In this document: piece after piece, positions 1-10,349 of the stretch
Numbering within the stretch: the first letter of the stretch is position 1
Layout of the letters: each line of letters begins with the position of its first letter
Assembly: GCF_019578655.1 (NCBI RefSeq)
Contig: NC_063260.1
Location: 15,626,001-15,690,000, forward strand
Origin: Ricinus communis
Taxonomy: Eukaryota; Streptophyta; Magnoliopsida; Malpighiales; Euphorbiaceae
DNA: 64,000 nt
Direction: 5' to 3'
Notes under the pieces: generated by a model
The model's database searches: none
What the model saw: only the letters and a program-made list of their open reading frames with translations
Told to the model about the DNA's origin: nothing
Program-made: the position numbers and the translations under genes

Positions 1-760
1 TCGTCAATCGATAAAGTAGTGCCATGTGTTAAGAGCCATTAAAGTCCTAACATCTATAATAAAAAAGTGTGAGGGCACTTCTCAGGTAGAAAGGCACTTT
101 TTGCCAAGTCATCTAAATTTGCAATTAATGATGTCTGGACCTTTAATAATGACTAGAAGTGGTACTATGAGTATAAATATCCCTCCAAAAGTCTTAGACA
201 AAAAAAAGTGTGATTTCTATAGTGCCTAAATTCTTGTAAATTTATTTCTCAACTTTATACACTTAATTCTTTATTTATATAATGTCTTAAGTTGAATCCT
301 TTCATTCAACAATACTTGTAAAAGGTTGTTGTATGAGCCTAAGAACAAAACACAAGCTAAAGGGTCATTGTATGAGTCTAGGATCAAAACATATAGAATT
401 GGTTGTTGAATTTCCATCAAAGCTCAATAGTTTAGGGGCTTAGTGTGAGGTTGATTCACTAAGAGAAGAAGTTTAGTGTTAGCTTGTCAAAGCACCAAGT
501 TGTTAGATGAGCTTGTTAACATCCAAGGGCCGCAATTGAGATTGATTATAGTAAAACACTTAAGTGTGATCTTGAGGAGCAGATGTAGGAAGAATTATTC
601 CTAGACTACTATAAATCCATTATGTCAATCTCTTCATTCCCTCTATTTATTCTCTTGTCTTGTTATTGTGTTTTGAAGTCCTCAAAGGTTATAACTTCAC
701 TTAATTCCTCAATTTAAAATCACCAATTCAATCCTCTTCTTGGTTCCAAGGGGCAATAAG
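1..760 (+). mobile_element. Probable 5' LTR/leader of a decayed Ty1/copia element
   Basis: No gene is visible here. The stretch ends at 761 with TGGTATCA, the usual primer-binding start for initiator-Met tRNA, and is followed 45 bp later by the start of a copia-type gag, so at least its 3' part is LTR or leader. The left LTR end is not in the window or is too decayed to place. The two phrases around 320-385 that begin with a gttgtatgag or tcattgtatgag motif followed by an 'aaca' run are a short imperfect direct repeat. Confidence 0.4.
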
Positions 761-772
761 TGGTATCAAAGT
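761..772 (+). other. Primer-binding site (initiator Met tRNA type)
   Basis: TGGTATCA at 761-768, with decay after that (the standard continuation GAGC is not kept). It lies directly upstream of the gag remnant at 814. Confidence 0.45.
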
Positions 773-813
773 TGTCACTTATTCTCAAACTTAATTGTGA
801 GTGTAAATATCAA

Positions 814-1241
814 ATGGCAACCAATAAAGAAACTCAACATCTCAAACCATTCTTTACTGTATTCGACTATGCCTTTTGGAAGTTCCATATGGAAATCTAT
901 TTGGATTCATATTGTATTAAAGTTTGTGACTGTGTAGTAAAAGAATGGAAGCCTCCTACTCAAATAAAGACTAGAGAAGAAAGAGTTATTTTTAGAGAAA
1001 AATGAGTAGATGCTCACAAGAAGTAAGAATAAAAAACAAACAAGTAATGGCTATACTTGTGAATTGTCTATCAAGAGAAGAATGTGGGAGAGTACAATAT
1101 TACAGTACAACATATCAAATCTGAACTACCATAAAGGTAATAACAAGTTAAATCAAGAAAGATCCAAATGTATGTCTCCAAGTATGAGATGCTCAATATG
1201 AAGCCAAATGATATCATCACTGATATGATGTGCATAGTTTT
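814..1241 (+). pseudogene. Ty1/copia gag, N-terminal part, broken
   Basis: The frame from the ATG at 814 reads a copia gag N-terminus of the DUF4219/UBN2 type: a proline/Phe-rich start, then the F-D-Y-A-F-W-K-x-x-M-E motif and a W-K-P-P-T motif around 945-965. Stops and frameshifts interrupt it after about 1005. A later in-frame patch at about 1181-1235 (Y-E-M-L-N-M-K-P-N-D-I-I-T-D-M) matches the middle of the UBN2 domain and is cut by the LTR that begins at 1242. The missing continuation seems to reappear at 11147. Not functional. Confidence 0.55.
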
Positions 1242-2681
1242 TGATGTGTGCTAAGTCAAGCAAGACTATGACCTAAGGCAGTGTACCTATCAGTGGAGTA
1301 TAGCTAACGGCGAGTACCAAGTGTCGTATTCCCCAAAGAACGTGTGAACCTAAATCTACTCAATCTTCTCTGTTATCTAATCACAGAACATAAATGGTGT
1401 TGATGAATAATTTCTAAATTAAATAATAGCTACTCTAATTGTTGTCGAACTACGTATACTAGGGAATGATTAATTCAAGTAAAAGAATAACCCTTTGGGA
1501 ATTCTTGTCTCTAAGGAATAAAAACTAAGGGTGGAATTGATTGATTGAATCCAATTTCCGTGGGAAAGTCTCTACATAATTAATGCCTTTCTCAATGACA
1601 CTAACATCTTAACTTAGATTAATTAGGTTGAAATCTCTTCCTAACTCTAATTACCCAAGTTAGCATTATGTACCATTTAACTATTGAGAGTTGTTAATTC
1701 TCAATCCGGTAGAACGAAAACCCTATCTCTACGCGAATTCAATTCTAGGTTGCAAAGGACAATCCAAACCTAAACGTCTTTCTTAAGATCATTCAAATTT
1801 CAAAAATCATTCAACAAGATAGGAAGAACAAATCAATAAATACTTCCATTGCAAACCAATATTGAGAATCAATACATTCAATTCAAAATTGAAGTACAAA
1901 AATCCCTAGATAAAGAACCCTAATGGGTTAATAAGCTTAGCTAATCATGTTCATAATCACAACTAATAAGAATTCAAGCACAAAAAATGAGTAAAGGTAG
2001 AGGAACCCGAATACACCCTTGGATGAGAGTGAACAGCTCCAATTCCTCGTGCCTAATTTTGGATCGATTCTTGTTCCTCTTACTCGGATTGAAACCAATC
2101 AACAATCCTCGCCAAACTTTGATCTTCGAAGAGAATCCAAGTGAAACCTTGATCCAAGTCTCCTTTTCTCTTAGTTTCAACTCAGAAAACCCTTAGACAG
2201 GGAAAAAGATGAGTTTTGGACGTTCTAACCCTAGCTGCCTTCTTTTTTTCCTCTCTTCGTTCTTTTAATTAATACCCCTGTCGCCTCAAACACGGCCGTG
2301 TCCCTGGCCGTGTTAAGGACACGGGCTGTGTTCCTGGCCGTGTTACTTTCTGTGGCCATGCTCTATAAGATCTACTTCTTCTTTGATGACCAACACAGCC
2401 GTGTTGGGAACACGGCCTGTGTTTGTGATCGTGCTGAGAACACGGCCAGTATTGAGACCAACACGGCAATGTTCAGCTTTCTCATGCTCGTACTTAGCTC
2501 ATTTCAGCAGCTTTGACGTCCAATTATGCTCCAATTCTTTCCTTTTTCATTCTTTGACTTCTTTTGGACCTAATGCACACAAACATACGCATAGGGTGAG
2601 TGTTGGTACCGATTCACATCTAAATATCCATAAAATCGATCTTAAAAACCCCATTTAGATGTGTGTATTTTACGCACATCA
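1242..2681 (-). repeat. Athila-type LTR, copy A1 (1440 bp)
   Basis: On the minus strand it begins TGATGTGCGTAAAATACACA at 2681 and ends ...CACATCA at 1242, so it has TG...CA ends. The same family recurs at 8878-9703, about 10350-11141, 36113-37556 and 48628-50076. The minus strand just upstream of 2681 is a G-rich tract (AAGTGTGGGGTTATT), a polypurine tract, which makes this the 3' LTR. GC-rich CACGGCCGTG-like palindromes lie at 2285-2470. Confidence 0.75.
2285..2470. repeat. GC-rich palindromic minisatellite in LTR A1
   Basis: About eight degenerate copies of a unit built on the self-complementary core ACACGGCCGTGT, in both orientations, in an otherwise AT-rich LTR. Matching arrays sit in the other family members at 9355-9500, 36300-36500 and 49690-49870. 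Confidence 0.8.
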
Positions 2682-2697
2682 AATAACCCCACACTTA
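2682..2697 (-). other. Polypurine tract next to LTR A1
   Basis: Minus strand reads AAGTGTGGGGTTATT directly before the LTR start TGATG. This is where plus-strand DNA synthesis is primed in Tat/Athila-type elements, and it fixes the LTR as the 3' one. Confidence 0.6.
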
Positions 2698-4100
2698 GCT
2701 TGTTGCTTGTCCTCAAGCAATCAAAAGTAAAATAAGGAAAATAAACCACTAAGAGACAACACTTAAACTGACAGACAAACTAGAAAGCTCATGCACATAT
2801 CCTTAACAAGTGTAAGTCAAACAGAAAGAAACGAAGCAATCAATTCAAATATCACAACCAAGATGCTATTGATTCACAAAATACTATCTCAACAAAATTA
2901 TTTAGAACCAACTCCTCATCAGATTCACTCTAAATCACTCAAAGTGTTTAAAGGGGTAGTGTTTAATCGCTCAATGCATCAACTACTCCCTTACTTACTT
3001 ACTATATGCTTGCTCTTAAATCCTACTCCTACCACTTATGGAGAGTCAACAACTATGTCAAGAGGTCTTTATAAGGGTTGTAATGGGGATTAGGTAGGGG
3101 TAGGTAAATTTAGTTAGAGTTGAACCTATGGTGTTCTGCAATGAAATACATGACATACACACAAGCCACAAAAATTATAAGGGATAAACAATGAACAGTA
3201 GTCCAAGGTGGGAAATAAGAATCAAGTCAAAATGTTTAGCTCACTTACTTTCTTTCTTTTCATCACCTTTCCCTCTTATTCTTCTATTTCTATATTTTTC
3301 TTCTTTCTTCTTTCTTCTTCTTTTTTTTTTTAAGGGAAGAACATTCACATAATAGAGTGAATTTCTTTTTGGATTGAAGTAAGCTGCTACAAGATTCCAA
3401 AGCTATTCCCAAGATAAAAATTCCCAATAAAACAACTCATGTGCAAAATCATAACCCAAAGCAGAATAAAACTAAGTGGTAATGGAATATGATATAAGAA
3501 ATGGTGAAAGAAGGGGTTATCTACAGAATCAATAAACAAATGAAGGCTATTTGGCTAGAATGAAAAACCTAAGTGCCTCTATCATACCAAAGTATTAAAC
3601 TCTCCTTGTGGCCCTCATAAGCATTACCGAGCAAGTTCTAAAGGTAAAGACAGTAATCGACACTCTCAACAAGAAATAAATACAAGCATATAAAGTGTAT
3701 GCTTACAATTGAGGCTCAATTTCTCACAAGTGTGCTTTTTGAGTAGGTTCCAAACAAAAATCATCAAAACAGAATTAAATAAACCAAAGCAACTTAGTGC
3801 AAAACTCAAACTAATTATCTTACATTCTTCCGCAAGACTCAACACTATAGGTTTTACCCGATCACATGGACATAAACAGGATTTTAAAAGCAAGTCAACA
3901 GTAAGAGCATCGAAACAAAGTGAAAATTTTTCAAAATTTTAAAAAAAAATTGCACAAAGAATAAACAAATAACTGAGATGGAATAAAGGAAATACGATAT
4001 ATACACTAGAAAAGGATCTGAATTTCATATACAAAATAATAGAACATGAAAGCAAGTATATATTGATATCACCACTCCACACTTGAAGGACACACTGTCC
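2698..4100. other. No gene: internal, non-coding part of the Athila-like element
   Basis: AT-rich sequence with many stops in all frames, a pyrimidine-rich run at 3245-3330 (ctt repeats then poly-T) and no recognisable domain. The small frames here look accidental. Confidence 0.6.
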
Positions 4101-5656
4101 TCAGTGTACAAAATATATGAAATAAAAAAGGAAAAAGAAATTAATATTGCCCTGATTATGGCTCCGGAGTGAAAAGAGGTGCATCGGCCAGGTATATCGC
4201 AGCCATCTGTGGTGGAGGAGTGGGCGCTCATGAGGATCGAAAGTAGTGTCACATGCGGTGAGCCGGTGGATTAGCAGGCGCATCAATATGAGGCTCGTTA
4301 GGGTCATTGTGTTGAAGGGTGCTCGACGGAGGGAGGGCCGGTGGATCATCCGCAGAGAGGATGTCAAAATGGCTCGCCTACGAACCCCTGCAAACAAACG
4401 AGTGCAAAGTCAGCGTGAGGCAAAATATCATCAAACATGTCATTGGCCATGAGGCCTCTAACCTACCTCCCCGCCTAATCGTGGCCTCAAGCATAGCCTC
4501 CTCTCCTCAGCTCGACGAAAAGATCCTGAAAAGCCTTTTGTCGAATGAAATCTCGCTCGCCCTGCTCCTGCCAACCTCCTCACTCTAAGCTGCAGCTCTC
4601 TAAACTCAATTGGGAGACTCCTAAAGCAAGAAAACCGAAGAGTGAAGTAGGCAGTGCGGAGGAAGACTCCGGAATATCGGGAAGAAGGTGGGACATCCTG
4701 TACCATGGCCAAGGTGTCGCCTCTTGAGGCCGCCAAGAGAGCATTCCTCGGGCCTATACTCGGTCCTAGCGGACCACCTCACGAGTCACCATCCCCATAC
4801 TAACCATTTGGGAAGTCCCAACATCTCCATCACCCCCGTACTCAAATATGGTATTGCTTCCTCCAAAACTCCTAAACTCCTAGCCAGTCACTGAGTGATG
4901 TAAGTCCCAAAACGGAAAAATACCTTCCTTAAGTTGTTGCGCATGACCGCTCATGGCCAAGTACCCCATGTCAACAGAAGCAGACCTGCGTCGAAAGTAT
5001 AAATGGCATCCGGTAACTACCACCACTATCTCCCCCTGCCGTTGATGGTCCTAGCAAACCGTGCATGCAACCTCGATCCACCGGGCCCTCAGCAAATCCC
5101 TGTTAGACACCTTTGGAGCCGCACATCAAGTGTCAAATTTCAATCTCACACTGGGATATGACACACCAGGCGGTGTATACAATGACTATAAACCTCTCCC
5201 GACTACATCCTCCTCGGTTTCACAAGCCAAAGTGTACCCTAAATTGCATACACTCATCGTGAAAGTCCGCCTTGCTAGTCCGAAGCCCGATCGCATCCGG
5301 TTGTGGAAGTACTGCTTGCAGTGAAAGCTTGCAACCCACGTCAACTCCCCCCTATATGTTGGTTCAACAATGTCAAAGAAATGTTGAAATGGGGCGCTCG
5401 AAGATATCCGGATTCGCGGTACGTCAAGTCCAAGACAGTTCCAAGGCGCCTCATCCCATCGCCTTTCCCAAATTCTGTTCCTCATCGATTGATATCTCCG
5501 CTCAAAGGTGGGCCGCCCTTGGAAAAGTAGGAATCGATGGCGCCGCGTTGGTCTAATTTGGCCTCGAACTAGTCGGTCGGCGCGATGATCGAGAGGAAGA
5601 GGAACCATCGGTCCACCTCCTCTTGTAAACTCCCCGATCCTCGTCCTGGTGGACAT
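4101..5656 (-). pseudogene. GC-rich coding remnant of the Athila-like element (unknown ORF)
   Basis: Open minus-strand stretches at 4101-4397, 4458-4736 and 5186-5656 lie in one GC-rich island and look like pieces of a single protein broken by frameshifts. The longest (156 codons) has the pattern G-R-P-x-F-E-R-R-Y, then F-D-I-V-E-P-T-Y-R-G-E-L and a T-F-T-M-S-V-C-N-L-G-Y-T stretch. This recalls the retrotransposon-borne 'plant mobile domain-like' proteins seen in Athila/Tat elements. I cannot prove homology by eye. It is not a host gene: it lies between LTRs of one family and has no introns or start context. Confidence 0.4.
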
Positions 5657-6360
5657 GGTACCTGAAAAGGAAACTTTTAGTACTAAGGATCAACAAAATT
5701 CTGGCAGCATAACGACATAAAATGGACAAACCAAATGATTTAACTCGATAAAATTAAACTGCTCAATGTCCTGCAAAGAAAATTTAATCCACAACACTGC
5801 CAACCGATGCTAACCAATTAAATTTGCAATTCATCCATATGGAGTTTACTTCGCCATAATCCATCACAAGGCAAACCAACATGCTAATATAAAACAGACA
5901 CAAATGGTAGTCGACTATCTATGGCGAGCCTATTGTTTATGACAATAATAAAGAGAAAAATAAGGAATTAATCACAATCATAAATAATGGTAGAAAAGAA
6001 AAATGGAAAATATGAGCAAGTTAAGTATATAAACTATATTAAAGAAAATAAAAGAAAATTAAGCACAAACATGAATGTAAATGCATGCACCAAATAATAA
6101 AATAAGGGAATAAACAAAAAATAAATAATAAAAAAAATTGAAACACAAAATTCGAACAAAAAATAAATATAAATTCGAACTAATATCAAAATCAAATAAT
6201 GGAAAATGAAGTTGGAGGGTACTTACTTGACAAACGCAATATCCAAAGCCTTCAAGATGAGAAATAAGAAGTGAGAAAGTAAGAGAGGAGATAATTGCCA
6301 AACTAAGGAGAGAGCAAAATTTTTGAAGATTTTGAATGAAGTGGTATATAGAAGCGGTGT
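5657..6360. other. No gene: AT-rich internal region
   Basis: A-rich sequence without coding pattern between the GC-rich remnant and the internal minisatellite. Single-base runs and stops in every frame. Confidence 0.5.
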
Positions 6361-6610
6361 TATGTGGACGTTCATGAACACGGTCTAGTGGGATCGATTA
6401 GCAGCGAATTAAACGTCGCTTGACTTACCACTTACGAGAACACGCCCATGTCATGGACACGGTCTTGGACACGGGACGGTTATGGACACACGCCGCGGGC
6501 ATAAATTAGTGTTAGCTACGTGGACGTGTTCATCTTAGTTTGATTTTCTTTAATTAGAACACGGGACGTGTTAACGAACACGGTCTTGAACACGCCCGTG
6601 TTGATCTCCA
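6361..6610. repeat. Internal GC-rich palindromic minisatellite
   Basis: About ten degenerate units of the same GAACACGG(C/T)C-type motif found in the LTRs of this family, but here inside the element, far from either LTR. Units occur in both orientations (for example ACACGCCCGTGTT at the right end). Confidence 0.7.
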
Positions 6611-7198
6611 GGAAATGCAAAAGTTGCGATTCTCAGCACTTTCTCACTCATTCTCACCTGCAAAACCAATAAGTCCTTAACTCATACACTCAACATAAAT
6701 AAAACTTAACAAAAACCAACTATAAAACCTAATCAACTAAGTTCACAATGCAAGGGTAAAGTATACAAATTGAAAAATAGAATTTGGGGTGCCTCCCAAA
6801 AGTGCTTCTTTTTGATGTGATGAGTCTTCTTAGCTGGACTCATGGTGAAAAGTAAACGGTGGGGATTGACGACCATCCATCCTTCTTCCAAGCAAATAGC
6901 TTCAAGTATCCGCTTAGAGGGATAATCGTCAATGTCCTCTTCCAGACTATCAAAGCAATGCCCGTTATGATGGGCAAGACTGCCTCGTATAATTGCACGT
7001 AGTCATGATGCTCTAGGGCTCTTCCAATTTGAAAGTTGAAGTTTCACCAATTGGAAGGATTGACGGTTGGGCAATTTCTTCAGGAACGTCAATGGTTTCC
7101 TCTAGTCCTTGTCTTGGTTCACTTGCTAGAAGAAACTCGAGCTCATCCAAGACTTCTTCATTGGATAACTCATGCTCATCTTCCATCATCGAAGGGAC

Positions 7199-7411
7199 TT
7201 ATGGAAAATCCACCAAAAATTCCTCTAACTGCAACTCAGCATCATCAACTGTACGTTCTTGTTGATAGTCTTTCAAAGGAATCATGTTCGCCTTTTCCTT
7301 TTCTGGTTCCATCTCCATGTTCAAGAAATCGTCCTGCACATAAGCATCATCGTCAAACATAATAGATAAACCGGAAAAATTCTCACCAGATGCAAAGTGG
7401 ACGGGCGCCAA
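7199..7411 (-). pseudogene. Acidic gag-region remnant of the Athila-like element
   Basis: A 70-codon open frame rich in Asp/Glu (about one residue in four). It lies between the gag C-terminal fragment and the internal minisatellite, in the same direction. The neighbouring minus-strand frames at 7029-7200 carry on the acidic character with frameshifts. No enzyme motif. Probably part of the gag polyprotein linker. Low certainty. Confidence 0.35.
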
Positions 7412-7653
7412 ATGTTCCTCGGATTGATGCGTTTGATGGAGTTCCCGATTGCTCTCGCCTAGTAACTTAAAGATTAAGCCTACTTGATGCTCTATGTTGT
7501 TAATCGAGGCTTGTTGATCTTCAAGTATCCTCTCATTTGTTGGAATCTATCATCAAGACTTGTAATGAACCTCATCATCGTACTCCTCCGACACTAACTC
7601 TTCATCTTGAGTTGAAGGTGCAAGATTAAGTCGTTGATGTGGTTCTTTGAGAT

Positions 7654-7951
7654 TCAGTGGTTTGGGCCATCTAAGCTCCATCCATAGGGTGAATGAGTGC
7701 TCCACTCTTGATTATAGGTGCTTCTATATGAGTCATTTGGCCAATTGCCCGTATAATTCACCTGTTCACAGTTATAAGAATAAGGAGTAAAATCACTGCA
7801 CAATGGACAATCATTACTCAAATGTAAACCACAACAAAATTCACAAAAAACTTGAGATGAAAGGATAGGAGTGGAGAATTTATCGGTAGCCCTGCAAAAC
7901 GATTCCACTCGAGCTTCTAAAGATGCACGGGTATCCCAATTTTTAGCACTC
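7654..7951 (-). pseudogene. Athila/Tat gag C-terminal fragment
   Basis: The frame holds a Cys-rich C-x2-C-x4-H-x4-C-like knuckle (C-E-F-C-C-G-L-H-L-S-N-D-C-P) followed by E-Q-V-N-Y-T-G-N and S-T-Y-N-x-x-W-x-x-H-x-x-x-x-W-S. That order is typical of Athila/Tat gag proteins ('vQYVsNf...NTYNPGWrNHPNFSW' pattern). A second copy of the knuckle lies at 48174-48470. The upstream part of gag is lost at 7951, where pol sequence of another element begins. Confidence 0.6.
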
Positions 7952-8883
7952 GATTGCCATTACTATGTATCTATGACTATTCGAAGGAGGTTTTATCTCT
8001 TTGATGATGTTGATTCTCCAAGCTACAAAAGGCTATACAAATGTCAAATTATGTAACTCATTTAGAGGTATGTGACTCAAGTGGTTGTAAAGCTGACATT
8101 CACGACATTTCCTCACTATAGCTATACGATCATTTTCTGTTGTTCACCAATAATAACCTTGATGTATAATCTTTTCGGTTAATACTATGTCATACACATG
8201 AGGCCCGTGCAACCCCTTATGCATCTCTTCCATTACAACCTATGCCTCCAGCTTAGTAACACATCCAAGCTAGACCCTTGAAGTCATTCTTCTGTATAGC
8301 ACTCCTTCATGACTGAGGAAGTTTCTAGCTTGTATCCATAACGCATACCTTTCCTTAGTAGTTGATTCCTCAAGATATACCTTATCTTTTACAAGTCTTT
8401 TCAAATTATAAAATCAAGGCTTCTCTTCTAGTATCATTTAGACTTGCATTACCCGGTCTCCCTGATAATAAGGTGCTCCTGACTTCATGATCACTAACGA
8501 CTACATTAGAAGTTGGTAAGGGTTGTCCCCATCGGCATGGTAGCCAGATTGTCATCCGGTCATCTAGTTCTTATCTCGCGACAAGTGTATGAACAAACAC
8601 TTAAAGAAGTTACAAACCAAAGTCCTTAGGTAATTAACATATCGCTTCAACTTTTCTTCTTTCATGTCCCATTCCTTGATGGCTTGTTAAATCACTAGCA
8701 TGGAGTCCCTATAGACTATTAGTTGATTTGCTCCTGCTCTCATAGCTGCTTCTCATCCAAATAAATATGTTTCGTACTCCACCATGTTATTGGTCACTTT
8801 AAAGTCAAATCTCTTGGCTATTGGCATAATTTCTCCTACAAGCGTGATTACAACTACTCTTAACCCTACACTTATTGCATTCA
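7950..8883 (-). repeat. 934-bp copy of 13768-14701 (gypsy integrase/RNase H region)
   Basis: Same length and, by eye, identical to 13768-14701 except for two single-base changes and one scrambled patch at about 8526-8570. It starts inside the integrase motif A-I-D-Y-F-S-K-W and ends in the RNase H part. The junctions share TC with the gag sequence on the left and CATTCA with the LTR on the right. It is not flanked by LTRs or a target duplication. Confidence 0.85.
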
Positions 8884-9703
8884 AATTTCAAAAATCATTC
8901 AACAAGATATGAAGAACAAATCAATAAATACTTCCATTGTAAACCAATATTGACAATCAATACATTCAATTCAAAATTGAAGTACAAAAATCCCTAGATA
9001 AAGAACCTAATGGGTTAATTGTTTAAGCAGCTAATCATGTTCATAATCACAACCAATAAGAATTCAAGTACAAAAATGAGTAAAGGTAGAGGAACCCGAA
9101 TACACCTTTGGATGAGTGAAATTCCTCGTGCCCAATTTTGGATCGATTCTTGTTCCTCTTACTCGGATTGAAACCAATCGACAATCCTCGCCAATCTTTG
9201 ATCTTCGAAGAGAATCCAAGTGAAACCTTGATCCAAGTCTCCTTTCTTCTTAGTTTCAATTTCGAGAACCTCGAGAGCGGGAAAAGCGATGAGTTTTGGA
9301 TGTTCTAACCCTAGTCGCTTCCTCTCTCCTGTCTCCTTCTTTTTAATTAACACATACGAACACGGGTCTACCTGGACACCGTTCCGTGGCCGTGCTGTAC
9401 GGCCTCCAAGCTCCATAAGATCTACTTCTTTCTTGATGACCAACACTAGTTGTTGGCACGGTGTTGTTCTACCGGCGTGTCTTTGAACAACACGGTTTTC
9501 AGACCAACCGCGCGCCTCTCATGCTCGTGTTAGCTCATTTCTCCTTTGGCGTCAATTATGCTCCAATTCTTTCCTTTTCATTCTTTGACTTCTTTTGGAC
9601 CTAATGCACAAACATATCTGCGCAGGTGGAGATGATTCACATCAAATATCCATAAAATCGATCTTAAAAACCCCATTTAGATGTGTGTATTTTACGCACA
9701 TTA
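8878..9703 (-). repeat. Truncated Athila-type LTR, copy A2
   Basis: Matches 1790-2681 over its whole length in the same orientation, with short deletions, above all in the GC-rich palindrome array. Its 5' end on the minus strand is at 9703 (terminal CA changed to TA). About 550 bp of the 3' part are missing, cut at 8878. Confidence 0.75.
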
Positions 9704-9837
9704 GTTTTACACATATTTGCTTGCATATTATTGTATATTTCTTAGCAATTATTGTGCTTTTATTACGAGATCACCCGTGTTTTGTGTTCTTTTGCATTTC
9801 AAGAGAATTTATAGGACCATCATCAGTATTTGAGCAA

Positions 9838-10125
9838 TTATAGATCAATACATGCAAGGGATGGGAATTCATCAAGATCGAACAGGAGCTTGTTTGCAGA
9901 TTGAGCACGGCGGTCGTCTTGATCGATCAACACACTCTCTCCGTGACCAACCATGAGCTTTTGGTCTTCAAAACATGGCATTTTGGGCATGGTTTCCATA
10001 GCCATCACGGCCTCCAGCACGACCCATGGTGGCTTAGCACCGCCGGGGGCACGACCATAAAGAAACCCTAATTGGTGAGATCCGAATGTTTTGGTTCTCG
10101 TAAGTGCAGACGCGGCCTTGACCAT
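9838..10125 (-). CDS. Unrecognised 95-codon ORF with nearby TATA box
   Basis: Minus-strand frame from ATG at 10125 to TAA at 9838. It lies in a small GC-rich island (about 9850-10250) that differs from the AT-rich LTR sequence around it. A TATATA stretch at about 10140-10146 sits just upstream of the ATG on the coding strand. The protein starts basic (V-K-A-A-S-A-L-T-R-T-K), has a glycine/proline-rich segment near residues 27-35, and ends acidic with L-L-F-D-L-D-E-F-P-S-L. I do not recognise it. It could be a captured host gene fragment, a piece of an element, or chance. No intron signals were checked beyond this frame. Confidence 0.25.
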   Translation of the reverse strand: MVKAASALTRTKTFGSHQLGFLYGRAPGGAKPPWVVLEAVMAMETMPKMPCFEDQKLMVGHGESVLIDQDDRRAQSANKLLFDLDEFPSLACIDL

Positions 10126-10349
10126 GGCGCATCTTGAGACAATATATAAGGAGAACTAATTTTAGTAGGTTACCAAGCTACTAAGCAGCAAGCATGATGA
10201 GAGCCACGGCTCACACGGTGACGGTACGGTTCTTGCATGCACAAGGCCGTCGAGTTTTGTTGCGCAGAAGAACCTTCCAATCAGTAAGAGAGTAGAAAGC
10301 AATGATTCAATTCGATTCGATTGATTTACATAATCCGATTCGAAAAGGT

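Larger units (their letters stand above)
1242..9703 (-). mobile_element. Athila/Tat-like non-autonomous LTR retrotransposon, rearranged
   Basis: Minus-strand element: 3' LTR 1242-2681, polypurine tract just inside it (about 2682-2697), a GC-rich coding remnant at about 4100-5656, an internal minisatellite at 6360-6610, an acidic remnant at 7199-7411, a gag C-terminal remnant at 7654-7951, and a truncated 5' LTR at 8878-9703. No reverse transcriptase or integrase of its own is visible, so it would have moved in trans. The part between gag and the 5' LTR, including the primer site and the 3' 550 bp of that LTR, is replaced by a 934-bp piece of another element's pol (7950-8883). Assigning it to Athila/Tat rests on the gag C-terminus and on a related copy at 48-50 kb that keeps its primer site. 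Confidence 0.6.

Noticed and set aside
5186..5656. 156-codon open frame as a possible host gene
   Set aside because: It lies inside a retroelement between LTRs of one family, alongside other broken frames in the same direction and composition, with no promoter or introns visible. Kept only as an element remnant.
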